This document shows positions 1 through 10,919 of a DNA stretch of 64,000 nucleotides, one piece after another. Positions within the stretch are counted from its first letter, which is position 1. Every line of letters starts with the position of its first letter. The notes below the pieces were generated by a model. That model saw only the letters and a list, made by a program, of their open reading frames with translations. It was not told the origin of the DNA and did not search any database. Made by a program: the position numbers and the translations under genes. The DNA lies in NCBI GenBank assembly GCA_003049465.1, contig PYSS01000026.1:67984-131983 (forward strand), read 5' to 3'. Origin of the DNA: Magnaporthiopsis rhizophila. Its lineage: Eukaryota > Ascomycota > Sordariomycetes > Magnaporthales > Magnaporthaceae.

Positions 1-1461
1 CCTATCGCCGTTGGCCTCTCGTTCTGCACGTCCCGCGTCGACTTGGAGATCTCCTCGTCGTTGGTGAACATGTAGAACCGGCCCTTGCCCGCCCCCGTGG
101 CCACCAGGATGGGATCTCTGACCTCGGATTCTTGCAAAAGTGGATTGTTCGATGCTGCCATCTCCACCGTCGTGACCCCCTTCTTCTGCGGTTGCCCCTG
201 GTAGATGGCCAGGTTGAGGGCTCGGAAGTTCTCCTCCTTGCCGTAGACCTTGACGACTTGGTTCGTGTACGTGTTGAGGACTTTCACGCCCAAAATTGAC
301 CCGTATATGATGAAGTGGTCCGACTCGTCGAATATGACCTTGACCTTCTCCGCCAACGCCGGGGCGTCGAGCTCGCGCTCCTGCACCAAACGCCGCCGGA
401 ACTCGGCCTCGTCGAGCTTCTGCAGTGCCGTGCCGGCCTGCTGCATCTCCTCGGCCGTCTGGATGGATTCATCGTAGGTCCGGTATAGCTTTGCCGTGGC
501 AAAGTCAAAGATACGGATTTTGCGGTCCGGGGTCGAGTAGGTCGCCAGTCGCTGCCCCGAAGGCGATATCGTGAGGGATGTCGGAGCGGACTTGGCCTTC
601 TTGAACTCAAAGAGGTTTGTGGCGCTCTTGTACTCGAAGACATTGTCCGGTTTCTCGTAGCGCCCGTTTGGTCTCCAGTATTCCACCATGCCGCCCTCAT
701 CCGCCGAAACAACGCAGTCGTAGACGTCGTTGAAGGCCATAAGAGTCACCACGCTCCTGTGGAGGCCCTTGATGGTGTGCAGAGGCTCGCTCCTCTCCCC
801 TCTTCCGTCCAGCACGTGTATCAGCGGTTTCTCGGCTTCGGATACGGCGAGTAGTGGTAGCGAGGCGCCCTTCTTATGGACCCAGCACACACACCTGGGG
901 ACGAACTCGAGCGGGATCATGGCGAGCAGATCAAAGGTGATGACGTCGAAGATCTTGAGGGACTTGTCGGCGCCGGCGGTGGCAAAGCTGCGGCCGTCGG
1001 CGCTCACCGAGACGGATCGAATGTCCCCCTGGTGAGCCTTGAACTCCTTGACGAATTCGATTCCCTGTGCGACCTTTTTCCAGAACTTGACGACGCCGTC
1101 GACCGAGGTCGTGATCAGGAACTCGGTCAGAGGGGTCCAGAGCACGAAAGAGAGCTGCTCCTTGTGCATGAGCGACTTGGAATATCGCGCCGACGTCGGG
1201 AGGGCCGAGGTGTATAGCTTCTCGTACGGCAGCACGCGGCGCTTCTTCTTGGGCGCTTGCGACGGCAGCTGCGGGCCCATGTCACTGTCGGAGGAGCTGT
1301 CTGTATGATGTTAGCAATCCTACCGCCTCCGTTCCTTCCGCGCCACTCGAAGCACACAGCCGCGTTGCCGGGCCGTCCTCACCATCTTCATCTTGGGCGG
1401 CGAAGTCGGCATGGCTTCGCTTGCCGGACTTGACGTCGTCCTCTGGAGCGTTGGTGGACAT
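1..1461 (-). CDS. PPWD1: WD40-repeat cyclophilin (PPWD1/Cyp15 type), 3' end cut by window edge
   Basis: Exons 1461-1383 and 1300-1; the intron has GTGAGG and CATACAG ends. About 459 residues are visible. An acidic Ser/Asp-rich N-terminus is followed by PKKKRRV (residues 43-49), close to the classical SV40-type nuclear localisation signal, then a WD40 propeller starting near residue 70. Stretches such as DGVVKFWKK, IEFVKEFKAHQGDIRS and GSILGVKVLNTYTNQVVKV closely track human PPWD1 and fungal Cyp15. In that family a peptidyl-prolyl isomerase domain follows near residue 490 and the protein associates with the spliceosome; here that domain would lie beyond base 1, so it is not seen. The start is the first ATG, and the frame is continuous through the splice. 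It faces the AIG1-like gene across a 762-bp shared upstream region. Family assignment is secure; the C-terminus is inferred. Confidence 0.9.
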
Positions 1462-2223
1462 GTTCGATCGCCGGCTCTGCGCCGCCTTAGATCACAGCCC
1501 AAGGAGGTCTCGGTGAGATAAAGCACGGCCGCTAGCCCGCTGAGAACCCCAGGCCCTCAGATTGAAGCGTAACGGAATCAGGCTGGTGTGGGCGCGATGT
1601 GGACTCTGAATTGATGCTTTTCGCCTCGGAGGAATTTCTGCCACTGGCAAGAGCCAGGGTTCAATCGAGTGATTGCGCGACGCGTTCCCCAGGCGGGAAC
1701 TAAATGAGTGGGGTTCCGCCATCCATCCATGCTAGACGGGCAGTGCGGATGCAAACTTCAATTGATGCAGGCGGCTCGGGTTACCACTCTGAGGGTGTGG
1801 GAGGCGCCAGTTTCCGAGTCGAAGCTTGATAGGTAGAGCAATCTCACCAGATGCAGAGCATGCATGAGTGCTGTTTATATTCATGATGCTTTACCTAAGG
1901 GAATTCGCGCCTTCAGGCGGCGCGCCAGCACCTGGAACCGCCGTTGACTTCAGTGGGGAACCGATGGCCAACTCATACAGCAGGTTAATCGACTCGATGA
2001 CGTTGTTCTGGTCAATCCAGAAGGAAGTTCGCCATGGCTGAGCGACGCATCTCGGCCCGCTCGGGTGCTTCGCAGGGCCCGAGATACCATTGCACCCCAT
2101 CTCCCAAGTCCCCTCGCTCCTCCACAAGACAACAGAATCACAAAACAACAAAATCTGCTGTACGCCTTCTGACTATCCCAGCACACCTTCTCTCGGTTGC
2201 AAGCATTCAGTCTCGACCCAACC
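1462..2223. promoter_or_regulatory. Divergent intergenic region between PPWD1 and AIG1-like genes
   Basis: 762 bp separating two head-to-head genes, so it must hold both promoters. No TATA box at a convincing distance and no open frame with family resemblance was seen. A CA-rich pyrimidine-poor tract (about 2115-2150) lies just upstream of the AIG1-like start. Confidence 0.5.
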
Positions 2224-2994
2224 ATGGCTGAAAAACACCGCCTACAGCGGTTTGCATCCCCGTCCCGCGGCCTGTCCCTCTCGCTGCACATCCTCGGGCT
2301 CGCCTCCTTCTTCCAGTCCTTCCGCCTCCTGTCCGAATTCCCGACGCCCGTGAACCAGGCATACGGCGGGAGTTTCCAGTTCCTGACCATCATCGGCCTC
2401 GCGACGGCCACACTGGCCTTCACCCTGGGCCTGTTGGCTGACTTGACGCTCAGCCCGGCTCTGTTCACAGCCAAGAACTTTGTTGCAATATGTTCAAATC
2501 CGCTCGAGGCGCTCGTCAGCATCCTGTACTGGTCCATATTCTTCTACGACAAGACGCTACTATTCCCAGAGGAATTCCAGCTCCCCTTCCAGGCAGACTT
2601 TGGCTACCACGCCATGCCGGCCATCATGCTCACGGCGGATCTCCTGCTATTCAGCCCTCCATGGACCATCAAAGCAAACGGCGCCATGGGTCTCAGCCTG
2701 GTTCTGGCCTTCCTCTACTGGGGCTGGATCGAGCACTGCTTTAGCAAAAACGGATGGGTATGTCAAATTGAGAGCGAGGTTAGGTGTCGTCATGTGGTTT
2801 CGACACTGACTCTATAAAAACAGTACCCTTACCCAATCCTCGATATTCTCACCACGCCCCAACGTGCCGTGTTTTTCGCCTTTTGTGCCGGTCTCGAGGC
2901 TGGCAGCACTATGGCCCTGAAATGGGTCTATGGGAAGTTGAATGGGGTCGAAGAGTTCAAACGGGATGCCCTCAAACCTGCCAAGCTGAGCTAG
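2224..2994 (+). CDS. FAR-17a/AIG1-like integral membrane protein
   Basis: Exons 2224-2757 and 2824-2994 (GTATGT...CAG), 234 residues. Hydrophobic segments near residues 18-36, 51-73, 80-105, 127-147 and 155-172, plus one after the intron, fit the multi-pass AIG1/ADTRP/FAR-17a family. Animal members AIG1 and ADTRP hydrolyse fatty acid esters of hydroxy fatty acids with a Thr/His pair in the membrane. Thr55 (in QFLTIIGL) and His129 (in FGYHAMPA) sit where that pair would be expected, which is inference from pattern only. The C-terminus is basic and cytosolic-looking (KRDALKPAKLS). The function in fungi is not established; a lipid hydrolase in an internal membrane is the best guess. The next gene, ARO3, is unrelated and lies 486 bp downstream. 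Confidence 0.82.
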
Positions 2995-3257
2995 ATAATC
3001 TCGGAAGAACAGAGGCTGTCACGCTCATCGGATGCTGCTACCCCTGAATACGTTGGGCTCAGGGGAAAATCGATGTCACGTGACGGTCAATGGGGGAATA
3101 ACACAGGCAATTGTGCCCCTAATGGGGCCTGTACATAAACCTATTTCGTATGTCTGCATCTGGCGATGATCTAGCCGCCTGGTTTTGTGCCAGGTCAAAT
3201 CACCTTACAGGTCCCGTCTCTTGGGCTTGCACAAACCACCATCTGGCAACTCCAAGC

Positions 3258-3264
3258 TGAGTCA
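3258..3264. promoter_or_regulatory. Gcn4/CPC1 site TGAGTCA, distal copy
   Basis: A perfect 7-bp TGAGTCA 217 bp upstream of the ARO3 ATG. Gcn4 in yeast and CPC-1/CpcA in filamentous fungi bind TGASTCA and activate amino-acid biosynthetic genes, ARO3 of yeast among them. Binding here is inferred. Confidence 0.65.
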
Positions 3265-3294
3265 TCCTGCCAAAAATCTTCCCACAAACTTTTT

Positions 3295-3301
3295 TGAGTC
3301 A
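3295..3301. promoter_or_regulatory. Gcn4/CPC1 site TGAGTCA, proximal copy
   Basis: A second perfect TGAGTCA, 37 bp from the first (start to start) and 180 bp before the ARO3 ATG, in the same orientation. The pair strengthens the case for cross-pathway control. Confidence 0.65.
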
Positions 3302-3480
3302 CATTGAACGGTGTAGCAAAAGCCACTTATACCTCATCAACGCGGCGGGACTCGCCCGATATTCTCAGACGCAACAAATCAGGGAGGTTCATCACGATAC
3401 TCGGCTTCAAATTTTGACCGTGTTTATTCATCGCCTTGCACACACACATCCAAGGTCTCATTCAGAAGAGAGACCCCATC

Positions 3481-4816
3481 ATGTCGGTAGGCTTAACCAA
3501 GCGTGGATATGCCCAGCCCCTGTCCCCCGACTCTGCCACCATCTGCTGATGTTTGTCTTGATGTTTTCATCTCATCGTCACCGCTGTAGTTCTTTATTGA
3601 GAACAAAAATGTCGGCAACAAGGCCGAGAGTGAAGACTGGAGAAGTACCGCCGCCAGCCACCTGCCTAGCCTACTTTGAAATGTCGCGACTGCTGGCCAG
3701 CTGGCTGACACGGGAAGGGTCTGACTGACTCTGGTGGGAGCAGTCCGTGGATACAACCCCCTGACGTCCCCCGATCTCCTCCAGCACGAGATCAGCCAGA
3801 CGCCAGAGTCCAAGCAGACGGTGCTGCAGAGCAGAGATGAGGTCGTAGCCGTGGTCAACGGCACCGACGACAAGCACAGGCTCCTGGTGATCGTCGGCCC
3901 TTGCTCCATCCACGATCCGGATGCCGCGCTCGCCTACTGCGACATGCTCCTCAAGGAGAAGGAGAAGCACAAGGACGAGCTGCTGATCGTCATGCGCTCG
4001 TACCTGGAGAAGCCGCGCACGACGGTGGGCTGGAAGGGCCTGATCAACGACCCGGACATCGACAACAGCTTCAAGATCAACAAGGGCCTGCGCATGGCGC
4101 GGCAGCTCTTCGTCGACCTGACCAGCAAGGGCATGCCGATCGCGAGCGAGATGCTCGACACCATCTCGCCGCAGTTCCTGGCCGACCTGCTTTCCGCGGG
4201 CGCCGTGGGCGCGCGCACGACCGAGAGCCAGCTGCACCGCGAGCTGGCCAGCGGGCTCAGCTTCCCCGTGGGGTTCAAGAACGGCACCGACGGCACCCTG
4301 GGCGTGGCCATCGACGCCATCGGCGCCGTGCGCCACCCGCACCACTTCCTGTCCGTCACCAAGCCGGGAGTGGTGGCCATCGTGGGCACCGTCGGCAACG
4401 ACGACTGCTTCGTGGTGCTGCGCGGCGGTAAGAAGGGCACCAACTACGACGCCGCTAGCATCGCCGAGGCCTGCGCTGCCCTGCGCGCCTCCGGCCTGCG
4501 CGAGCGCCTCATGGTCGACTGCAGCCACGGCAACTCGCTCAAGGACCACCGCAACCAGCCCCAAGTGGCCGCGACGCTGGCCGACCAGATCGCCAAGGGG
4601 GAGACGGGCATCATGGGCGTCATGATCGAGAGCAACATCGGCGAGGGCAGCCAGAAGGTGCCCGAGGAAGGCAAAGCCGGGCTCAAGTACGGCGTCAGCA
4701 TCACCGACGCCTGCATCGGCTGGCAGGACACCGTTGCCGTCCTCGACAACCTGGCCGCCGCCGTCAAGAAGCGGAGGGAGGTGCTCGGCGCGGGCAGCGC
4801 TAAAGAGGTGCGGTGA
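3481..4816 (+). CDS. ARO3: DAHP synthase (3-deoxy-7-phosphoheptulonate synthase), ARO3 type
   Basis: Exons 3481-3486, 3590-3644 and 3744-4816, 377 residues. The first exon is only ATGTCG. Catalyses condensation of phosphoenolpyruvate with erythrose 4-phosphate, the first step of the shikimate pathway, in the cytosol. Seen: GPCSIHDPDAA with metal-ligand Cys74, EKPRTTVGWKG (109-119), GARTTESQLHREL, FPVGFKNGTDG and DCSHGNS, all class I DAHP synthase signatures. The N-terminal SEDWRIRGYNPLTSPDLLQHE-like stretch resembles yeast Aro3 (phenylalanine-inhibited) more than Aro4, so the isozyme call is Aro3-like; the inhibitor itself is inferred. The splice joins are supported by the continuous family match (FFIENKNVG..EDWRIRGY). 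Two Gcn4/CPC1 sites lie upstream. It converges with NUP84. Confidence 0.93.
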
Positions 4817-5430
4817 TTTCTTTTGCTCATCCTTTCGAGCTGCGCCGAGCTAATTGGCTTCGCTTTCACAGTGACTTTGACGCCCTTTGCGCATCTTCAT
4901 AATATCCTTCGACATCTTGATTTTCTCAAGTCACGATTAGCTCTCTGTCCCCTTTTATGTTCGGGGTATTTGGTTATAGAAAAAAAAAACAGTCAAAAAC
5001 CGTTCAACGGGCATACGCCCGTGAGTGTCTGGAATCGGACGACCTCAGTCAAACAAAAGTACGCTGAACATTTGATCCTTTGAGATCGAGTCCCAGCCTC
5101 TGGATAAAATTCAAAATGCTACTACTTCAGGCGATGAACAAACGGGCTTGTTTAACCCGCGTTTGCATTTCCAAGTGACTGGTGGTTCGATAGGGCAGGC
5201 GGAAAGGTTTTGAGATCAGACGTCATGAAGAAACAAGATGCCCTCTTGTGAATGGGCAGAGTAGTCTCGCACATGCATCTAGGTACCTGGATCTACACCA
5301 TGTAATGTGGTTGTCTGGATTTCCGTCCCAACCGATGCCTCAAACATCCTTTCGCAGACATGCCCGCCTGTCCCGTGTTCGCCTTGGTTGGGCTCATGCC
5401 ACACATCTCTGCACCACGGGTGACCGAACT
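4817..5430. other. Convergent 3' intergenic region, ARO3/NUP84
   Basis: 614 bp between two converging stops, so it holds both 3' UTRs. Includes an A-run near 4981. No gene seen. Confidence 0.5.
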
Positions 5431-8400
5431 TTAGTTCTTGATTGTCCAGAGCTCCCGCGACCAGCCCGTCTCCCGGTACTTCTTCGAGTTGGGTCCCTGG
5501 CCTTTCTTGAGGTCGGTGGTCCAGATGGCCAGCGCCTTGCTGCAAGATGCGAACGACTCGAGTAGCTCCTTCATCCTCCCGGTCCGCACAAGCAGCGCTG
5601 CCAGATCCGAACCCTCCTCAGCGATCTGCGCCGCCAGATCCATACACTCCAAAAGGAAGTCGCGCGTTGAGCTTGTGCCGGCCGCATGCAGCGTGCTTGC
5701 GTATCCAATCACAAGCTCTGGGAGGTATGTCTCGCGAAGTTGCGCAAACTCCTTGGTGTCTGTATTAACAGCAGCATCTAGAGTTAGCGATACTATAATC
5801 CAAGACGCAGCAATGCGAGGCGCGACGGTTATTGTGCATGACAAGTGGACCAGGGTGATAAAAAGAAGAAGAAAAGGCAACAAACATACAATCCTGCGTC
5901 GTCAGAAGCCAGTCCTTCAGCAAGGGTTTCATAAAACCCTTGATGAGCTTGGCGTTGTCACTCAGAGACTGAGCAATCTCCCTATCTCGAGATCCATCAC
6001 TATTGATTGGTTAGCTCAAAATCTGACAAGGAAACCGCCCACAACTGGCCGAATTGACTTACTCTCTGCTCTCACGAGTGATTTGAGCTGTTGTCTCAAG
6101 GCAGTCCATCACCCTCACTGCACACTCGAGCTCGAAGAAAGGCCGGGCAAGTATCGCCATCTGCTCTCTTGTAACCTCCATGTCGCCAGCCCCATCCTCG
6201 TCCATGGCGTCGAGGCTTTCGAGCCTTGCAGTGGAGAACATGTCATCCCACCAGGACGTCTCTTCCTCGTCCTGAATCGGCAGGCCTGCCTTGTGGCTCA
6301 GAATGTCGGCGCAGGACACCCGCTCGGCAAATGAGCGGGCAGCAACTAGCCGCTTGTGTTCTACAAAAAGCACTGTTTGTCAGCCTGACATCCTTGAAAC
6401 AGCAGGGAGCCTGGAGGGTAGCCGTTCGTGTGAAAGCACATACTCAGGAAGTATTTGTAGATCTTGACGCCGTAGTCGAATGTCTCCGGGATGAGGCCGG
6501 CCACAAGCAGCAACCACTCCATAGAGCGAACAAGGTACTCGTCAGGCGCTGCAATCTGACTGTCTTCGGGGTTGCTCGGGTCGTTCCCGAGGACGCCAGG
6601 GTTGATGATCCGCCCGTATTTGAGCGAGGGCGGGCCGTTCGCAAGTATCCTGAAAGGGTGCCTCTCCGTATGCAGCAAAGGCGAGTCAAGGATAGCCTCA
6701 CTGATGTCCTCAAGATACAGCTGTGGCTGGATCTTCACAAACGTGATCACATCGTGACCCATCTTCTCCATTAGGGTCAGCATCCGCATCTGCAGCTCAC
6801 GATCAGTAATGTGAATCAGGTTGCGGCTCATGCACGTGTATCGTCTCCCGCCCACAAGTTTGGCACAGTACAATGGCACGAGCTCGTCCAAGCCGGCCAG
6901 GCGTAGATAGCTGATATACGCGACCAGGATGTGTTCCCTGGTCGGTAATCTCTTGTCTACCACCGCTTGCCCAGAGCGTGTTGTTCCCTCGAGCGCTGCA
7001 ACCACGATGAATATGTGACTTAGTGTACGGATCCAGTGGTGCTCACTGAGTTTCGCGTACCGGCTGGGGACTGAAGGTGTCGAGGACGGATCCAGCTGAG
7101 GGAGGAGCCTTGAGAGAGCCTCGCTTGGTCGACTGCTTGTTTTTGCCTCGGCCGCAAGGACGTCGCCCTGCTTCTCCAGAAAGTCGTTCAAGTTGTTGGC
7201 CAGGATGGACGCATGCAGGGACTTTGCCGGTGTCTGCGCTTCTGGCGTGATTTGCGGGCGCATCTCTAGGCTGTCGAGATAGGACTTGGTGCTGTAGCCG
7301 GCCCTAGGAGGCTCCACGTTGCCGAATTGGCTGAGAGCCGACATGGAATCTAGCGACAGGGATTCCGAGTTGCATTTTTCCACCAGGTATCGGTCGTATT
7401 GGCCCCGCAGCTGGTAGTTGTATTGGGCGAAAACATAGTCGTCCCACGACCGGGCAACGGCCTCGACACGCTCCCGGTCGCCGGACAGGATGCCGTAGAC
7501 CGCCCTCTCATAATCGTCTGTGCTGCCATGACGAGCCACCTCCCAGCACATGCGCTTCCACAGAACAGCTGGGGTAGGGTCGTCACCGAGCGAGTTGACC
7601 ACACCGTCCAGTGAGAGGGGTAGACCGGACATGCTGACGGCCCTCCAGGATTCGGTGCGCTCCTGACACCAGTCTCTGATATCGCTCATGCTGCGGCCGC
7701 GTCGCAGCAGCTCGAAGCAGCCGAGCCAGATAGCACGCTCAAAGTACTCGTCCTGCGGAGCCAGCCGCCGCTGTTGCCTCACCACCACATCCGGGTCAAG
7801 CTGCGTGACCATGGGGCCATTGGTCGTCATCAGGTTTGAGCCGGTAGAGTCGGCAGTCTGGGGGTCGACGGGGCCGGACATGTGCATGTGCGTCTTGTAC
7901 ATCTTGATGGCGGTCCGTGTGTGGAGCCAGCCGTGGGCGACGATGTCTCCGCGATCGGCGTTCCGCTGAAGGTCCTTTACCAGCTCGTCGATGTCGGGCC
8001 GCACACGGGCGCTCTGTTGCAGCCACCCCAGAACTGCCAAGTTCTCCTGGGCTGACGGGACCGCCTCGAGGAATTCGGCCCACCGAGGGCCATGGGCCGG
8101 CAGCTCATCAGTCTTGGGCTTCTCTCCATACCGTAGTGGCAGCAGGCGTCTCAACAGATCCCATGTCTGCGCCTCTTGCTCCCAGAGCTCCAGCTCCGCC
8201 TTCGGATTCGTCGCCCGGGGCCCCTGGTCGGCGCCGTCGTCCATGTCCATATCATTGTCGTCGGAGTGACCATGTTGCCACGAGGGGGAGTTGCCGCGCG
8301 CGGATGCGGCGATCCGTAGCCGTTCTCGCAGCGTCTGTGCCCGCTCGTTGACGTACTCGGAATAGTTATCTATCAGCTTGAAGATCCGGCCAAGCTTCTG

Positions 8401-8745
8401 CGATGTCGAGCCGGATTCCAGGGTGCAGTCGTCGAGATATTTGGCAAAAACCTCCACCTCTTCGTCATACGGTACCGAGGTCTCCTTGAAGGTTTCTTCG
8501 AGCATCGCCATTTCGTCATCGCCGTCTGTACCAGCGTTAGTTCGATTATATCTATCGAAGCCCATAGGTTGGTAGTGATCGGTGGCGTGTGGAACGAACC
8601 TAGGTCGACGCCAGCATACGAAGGATCGCTGCTGATGGGGCCCTGGAGTGACTGGAATGGGGTGTCAGCAAGACACCTAGGTACCCAGACGGGCCGAGAA
8701 TGTCAACCGGATCTTATGGAATGCTCCTACCAGTGAGGGAGCCAT
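5431..8745 (-). CDS. NUP84: Nuclear pore Y-complex nucleoporin NUP84/NUP107
   Basis: Six exons: 8745-8731, 8651-8600, 8525-6444, 6360-6063, 5999-5890, 5777-5431; 967 residues. All joins keep frame, and intron 2 has a textbook CTAAC branch site 9 nt before CAG. Member of the Nup84/Nup107 family, an alpha-solenoid subunit of the Y complex that builds the outer ring of the nuclear pore and helps mRNA export. Seen: EELELWEQEAQTWDLLRRLL-type helical repeats, a long central helical region, IWLGCFELLRRGRSMSDIRDWCQ, and a C-terminal helical domain ending GWSRELWTIKN. The N-terminus is an acidic leader containing DMDMDDGADQG, usual for fungal members. The start is the ATG at 8745, whose 15-nt exon is spliced on; the later ATG at 8565 lies inside intron 2 and would give a wrong N-terminus. 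Confidence 0.88.
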
Positions 8746-9539
8746 GGTGGCTGCTTGCGCGGAAGACAGCGAGCGGGTCAGGTCGCAAGTCGCTCGGTTC
8801 CCAAGTGGCGTGAAAGAAACGGAATTGAGTTTGCGGCAAAGGAGCTTGCTTCACATATCGGACACGCAGGATACTGAAGGGCCCGGTCAGCGTCGACGTG
8901 CCACAGATCGCGCGCGTAGTTCGGGGGCCGTCGTCGTCGTCGTCCGGGCGCTGGTCGGAAAATGATCTTTTTTGCTGGGCAGACGCGAAAGTCGCGATGC
9001 GCAGCTTCCAAAAGCAGAAGCGCAGTTGCCAGGGACCATAAGCTGCCGGAGTGGATCCGTTTGATCCCGTCCGTGCGGGTCCTTATACAGCTGACGAGGT
9101 ACGTGAAAGAACTTGGAATAGCTGCTGCTTGGTGTGACTTCGGCGGGGAGCCTCGAAATTCAAAGTACCACAGGTACCTGGTTTTACTGGGGCAACCGCC
9201 TGGGGCTACCCCTCCCGAATTCTGGCGCGCCCATAAATTCTTCACGCAGTGGACCGCGATTTTTTCTTTCCTCTCTTCTTTCCTCACACAAATGTCATCG
9301 GCTTTCAAATTAGAGTCTCGGAGCAAGAATCTCAGTGCTTGCTCAGGTCCAAAGGGCCTCTCTGCGCGCTAATGAATGCCTAGAGGAAACATGTGCTCTC
9401 CCTTTAAGTTGCCCGACGCATGCATTTGCGATATTCGGGTGGACATATGTTATGGACGAGTGATACAGATACAAATCTGATGCGCGTTTTTCCCGATGGA
9501 CTGGATGGTTACAAGACTATTTGGGACATTGCACAGTGA
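8746..9539. other. NUP84 promoter and CMC4 3' region
   Basis: 794 bp between two genes on the same strand. Holds an AGGTACCT palindrome (9172-9179). No gene recognised. Confidence 0.45.
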
Positions 9540-10078
9540 CTACCTCCCAGTCAACTTGGACCCGACTTTTTTTGCTGCCTCCTCCTGCCTCTGCTTCATC
9601 TTGAGCCTCAGCAGGTCCGGCTTGGGGCAGCTCACGGATGAAGCGCCTTCGCCGTGCCTGTCGTAGAATGCCTTGCAGCATTCGTAAAGGGCATCGATGG
9701 CCCCCTGGCATCTGGTCTCCTTGTATCCGTTCTTCTTGAGGCAGTCTGGACTCGGGAATTGTCAATCAGCAGGTGTCAGAGGGTAGCCGAATCAACGTGG
9801 GCGCTCCAGCTCCAGCCTACCTTGTATCGCGCACTTTTTGCGGGCGAGACAGGGGCAGAAAGAGGACCTACACGTCAGCGCTAAGACGTAAAATTCCTGG
9901 ACGATGAAAATGGGAGCCTTGATGGGACGAATGTTTATGCCATTTGGGGATGAACAAACCGCTCTGGGATGGCAAGGCGGATCGGCAGAAAGGTCTTTCT
10001 GGAGGGACTGATGGGCGTCTTGTCAGTCCATGTTTCGTCGGTCTGGAGAACGGCGATCGATGCATGGGGACTTGCCAT
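9540..10078 (-). CDS. CMC4: CMC4-like mitochondrial Cx9C protein (first exon uncertain)
   Basis: Secure exons 9867-9821 and 9745-9540; proposed first exon 10078-9960, spliced at GTTTGT/GTAG with matching phase, giving 123 residues. Cysteine spacing CAIQDC-x10-C-x9-CC is the same as in yeast Cmc4, followed by the family-typical SCPKPDLLRLKMKQRQ. Cmc4 is a small intermembrane-space protein imported by the Mia40 disulfide relay, with an unclear role in respiratory-chain assembly. The proposed first exon would add about 39 residues not usual for the family, which normally has a short leader, so the true start may be elsewhere upstream. The core assignment is firm; the N-terminus is not. Confidence 0.75.
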
Positions 10079-10919
10079 GTTAGGCCTCGATAAACTTCCA
10101 ACTTTTAGATGTGATAGCGGTTGGCTTTTGGAACTTCAGTTTGCAGAGGTGCTAGGGAGCTAGACGGTAGATGTCACAAAGATGTATGACCTTCCAATCG
10201 ATGTGGATCAAATGATGTTGGCTCAAGTGGGCTGAATGATGTCAGCGCGCGCTTGGATTCCTGCTCGCCAACCTGTGTCCGTTGCCACATACCTACTTAT
10301 TTCTTTTCTTATTACTTTTCTTATTTTTTTTATTTCTTTTCTTATCCGCTGCCCAGGGCAGACAGGGAGCGCCCGCGGGTTGTTGGGTCTGCCGGCCCTG
10401 TCTGGAACAAGAGCTGGCGCCCCGGGCTGGCGAGCAGACGAGGGAGACGGCGCTGAGAACCCGACGCCAGCCCGGTTCGACATTGGCGGTATGACTTGCC
10501 GGATTTTATGCGCGAGCCAGATATCCGGTAGCATCTGCTTCAAAGACTACGGCTTATTTTTAGGTTTTCCACGCTGCCTTTTGGGCATGTGTTTAAGTGT
10601 TAGGGGCTTTGTGCTGCTTCGATATGTGATACCCAACAGGAACGGTGCAATGCATGTGTATCTAGTTCTTGTTAGCCTCTCGTTCTGCTGTATTCAGCTA
10701 ACATAACCATCCAGTCTACCGTGGCTGGCTTTGGATCGACCAGTCGTGCTAGTATATGTTGAGGGGAGAGCGTGTTTCCAAATAAACCTTCCCCTTCATA
10801 TCTTGTTCAAAATTGCCGTCTTCCTTTCTGTCCCATGCTTTCCTAACCTCGAGATTTTGGTTCCTTTACATATTTTCTATCCTTATCCCTCTTGCAACGA
10901 TGGCCTTGCTTCCGCCCAA
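10079..10919. other. Noncoding interval with pyrimidine tract
   Basis: 841 bp between CMC4 and the helicase relic. Contains a long TTATTTCTTTTC-like tract (10300-10345) followed by a GC-rich block with short inverted segments. Open frames here are low-complexity and match no family that I recognise. Confidence 0.4.

Larger units (their letters stand above)
2995..3480. promoter_or_regulatory. ARO3 upstream region
   Basis: 486 bp between the AIG1-like stop and the ARO3 start. It contains two perfect TGAGTCA sites (listed separately) and a pyrimidine-rich leader. No coding sequence was recognised. Confidence 0.6.

Noticed and set aside
3671..4564. 297-codon frame antisense to ARO3
   Set aside because: Lies opposite a secure GC-rich gene; third-position bias creates such shadows.
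5080..5190. tRNA-like B-box sequences (GATCGAGTC, GGTTCGA)
   Set aside because: No pairing T-stem and no matching A box or acceptor stem could be laid out.
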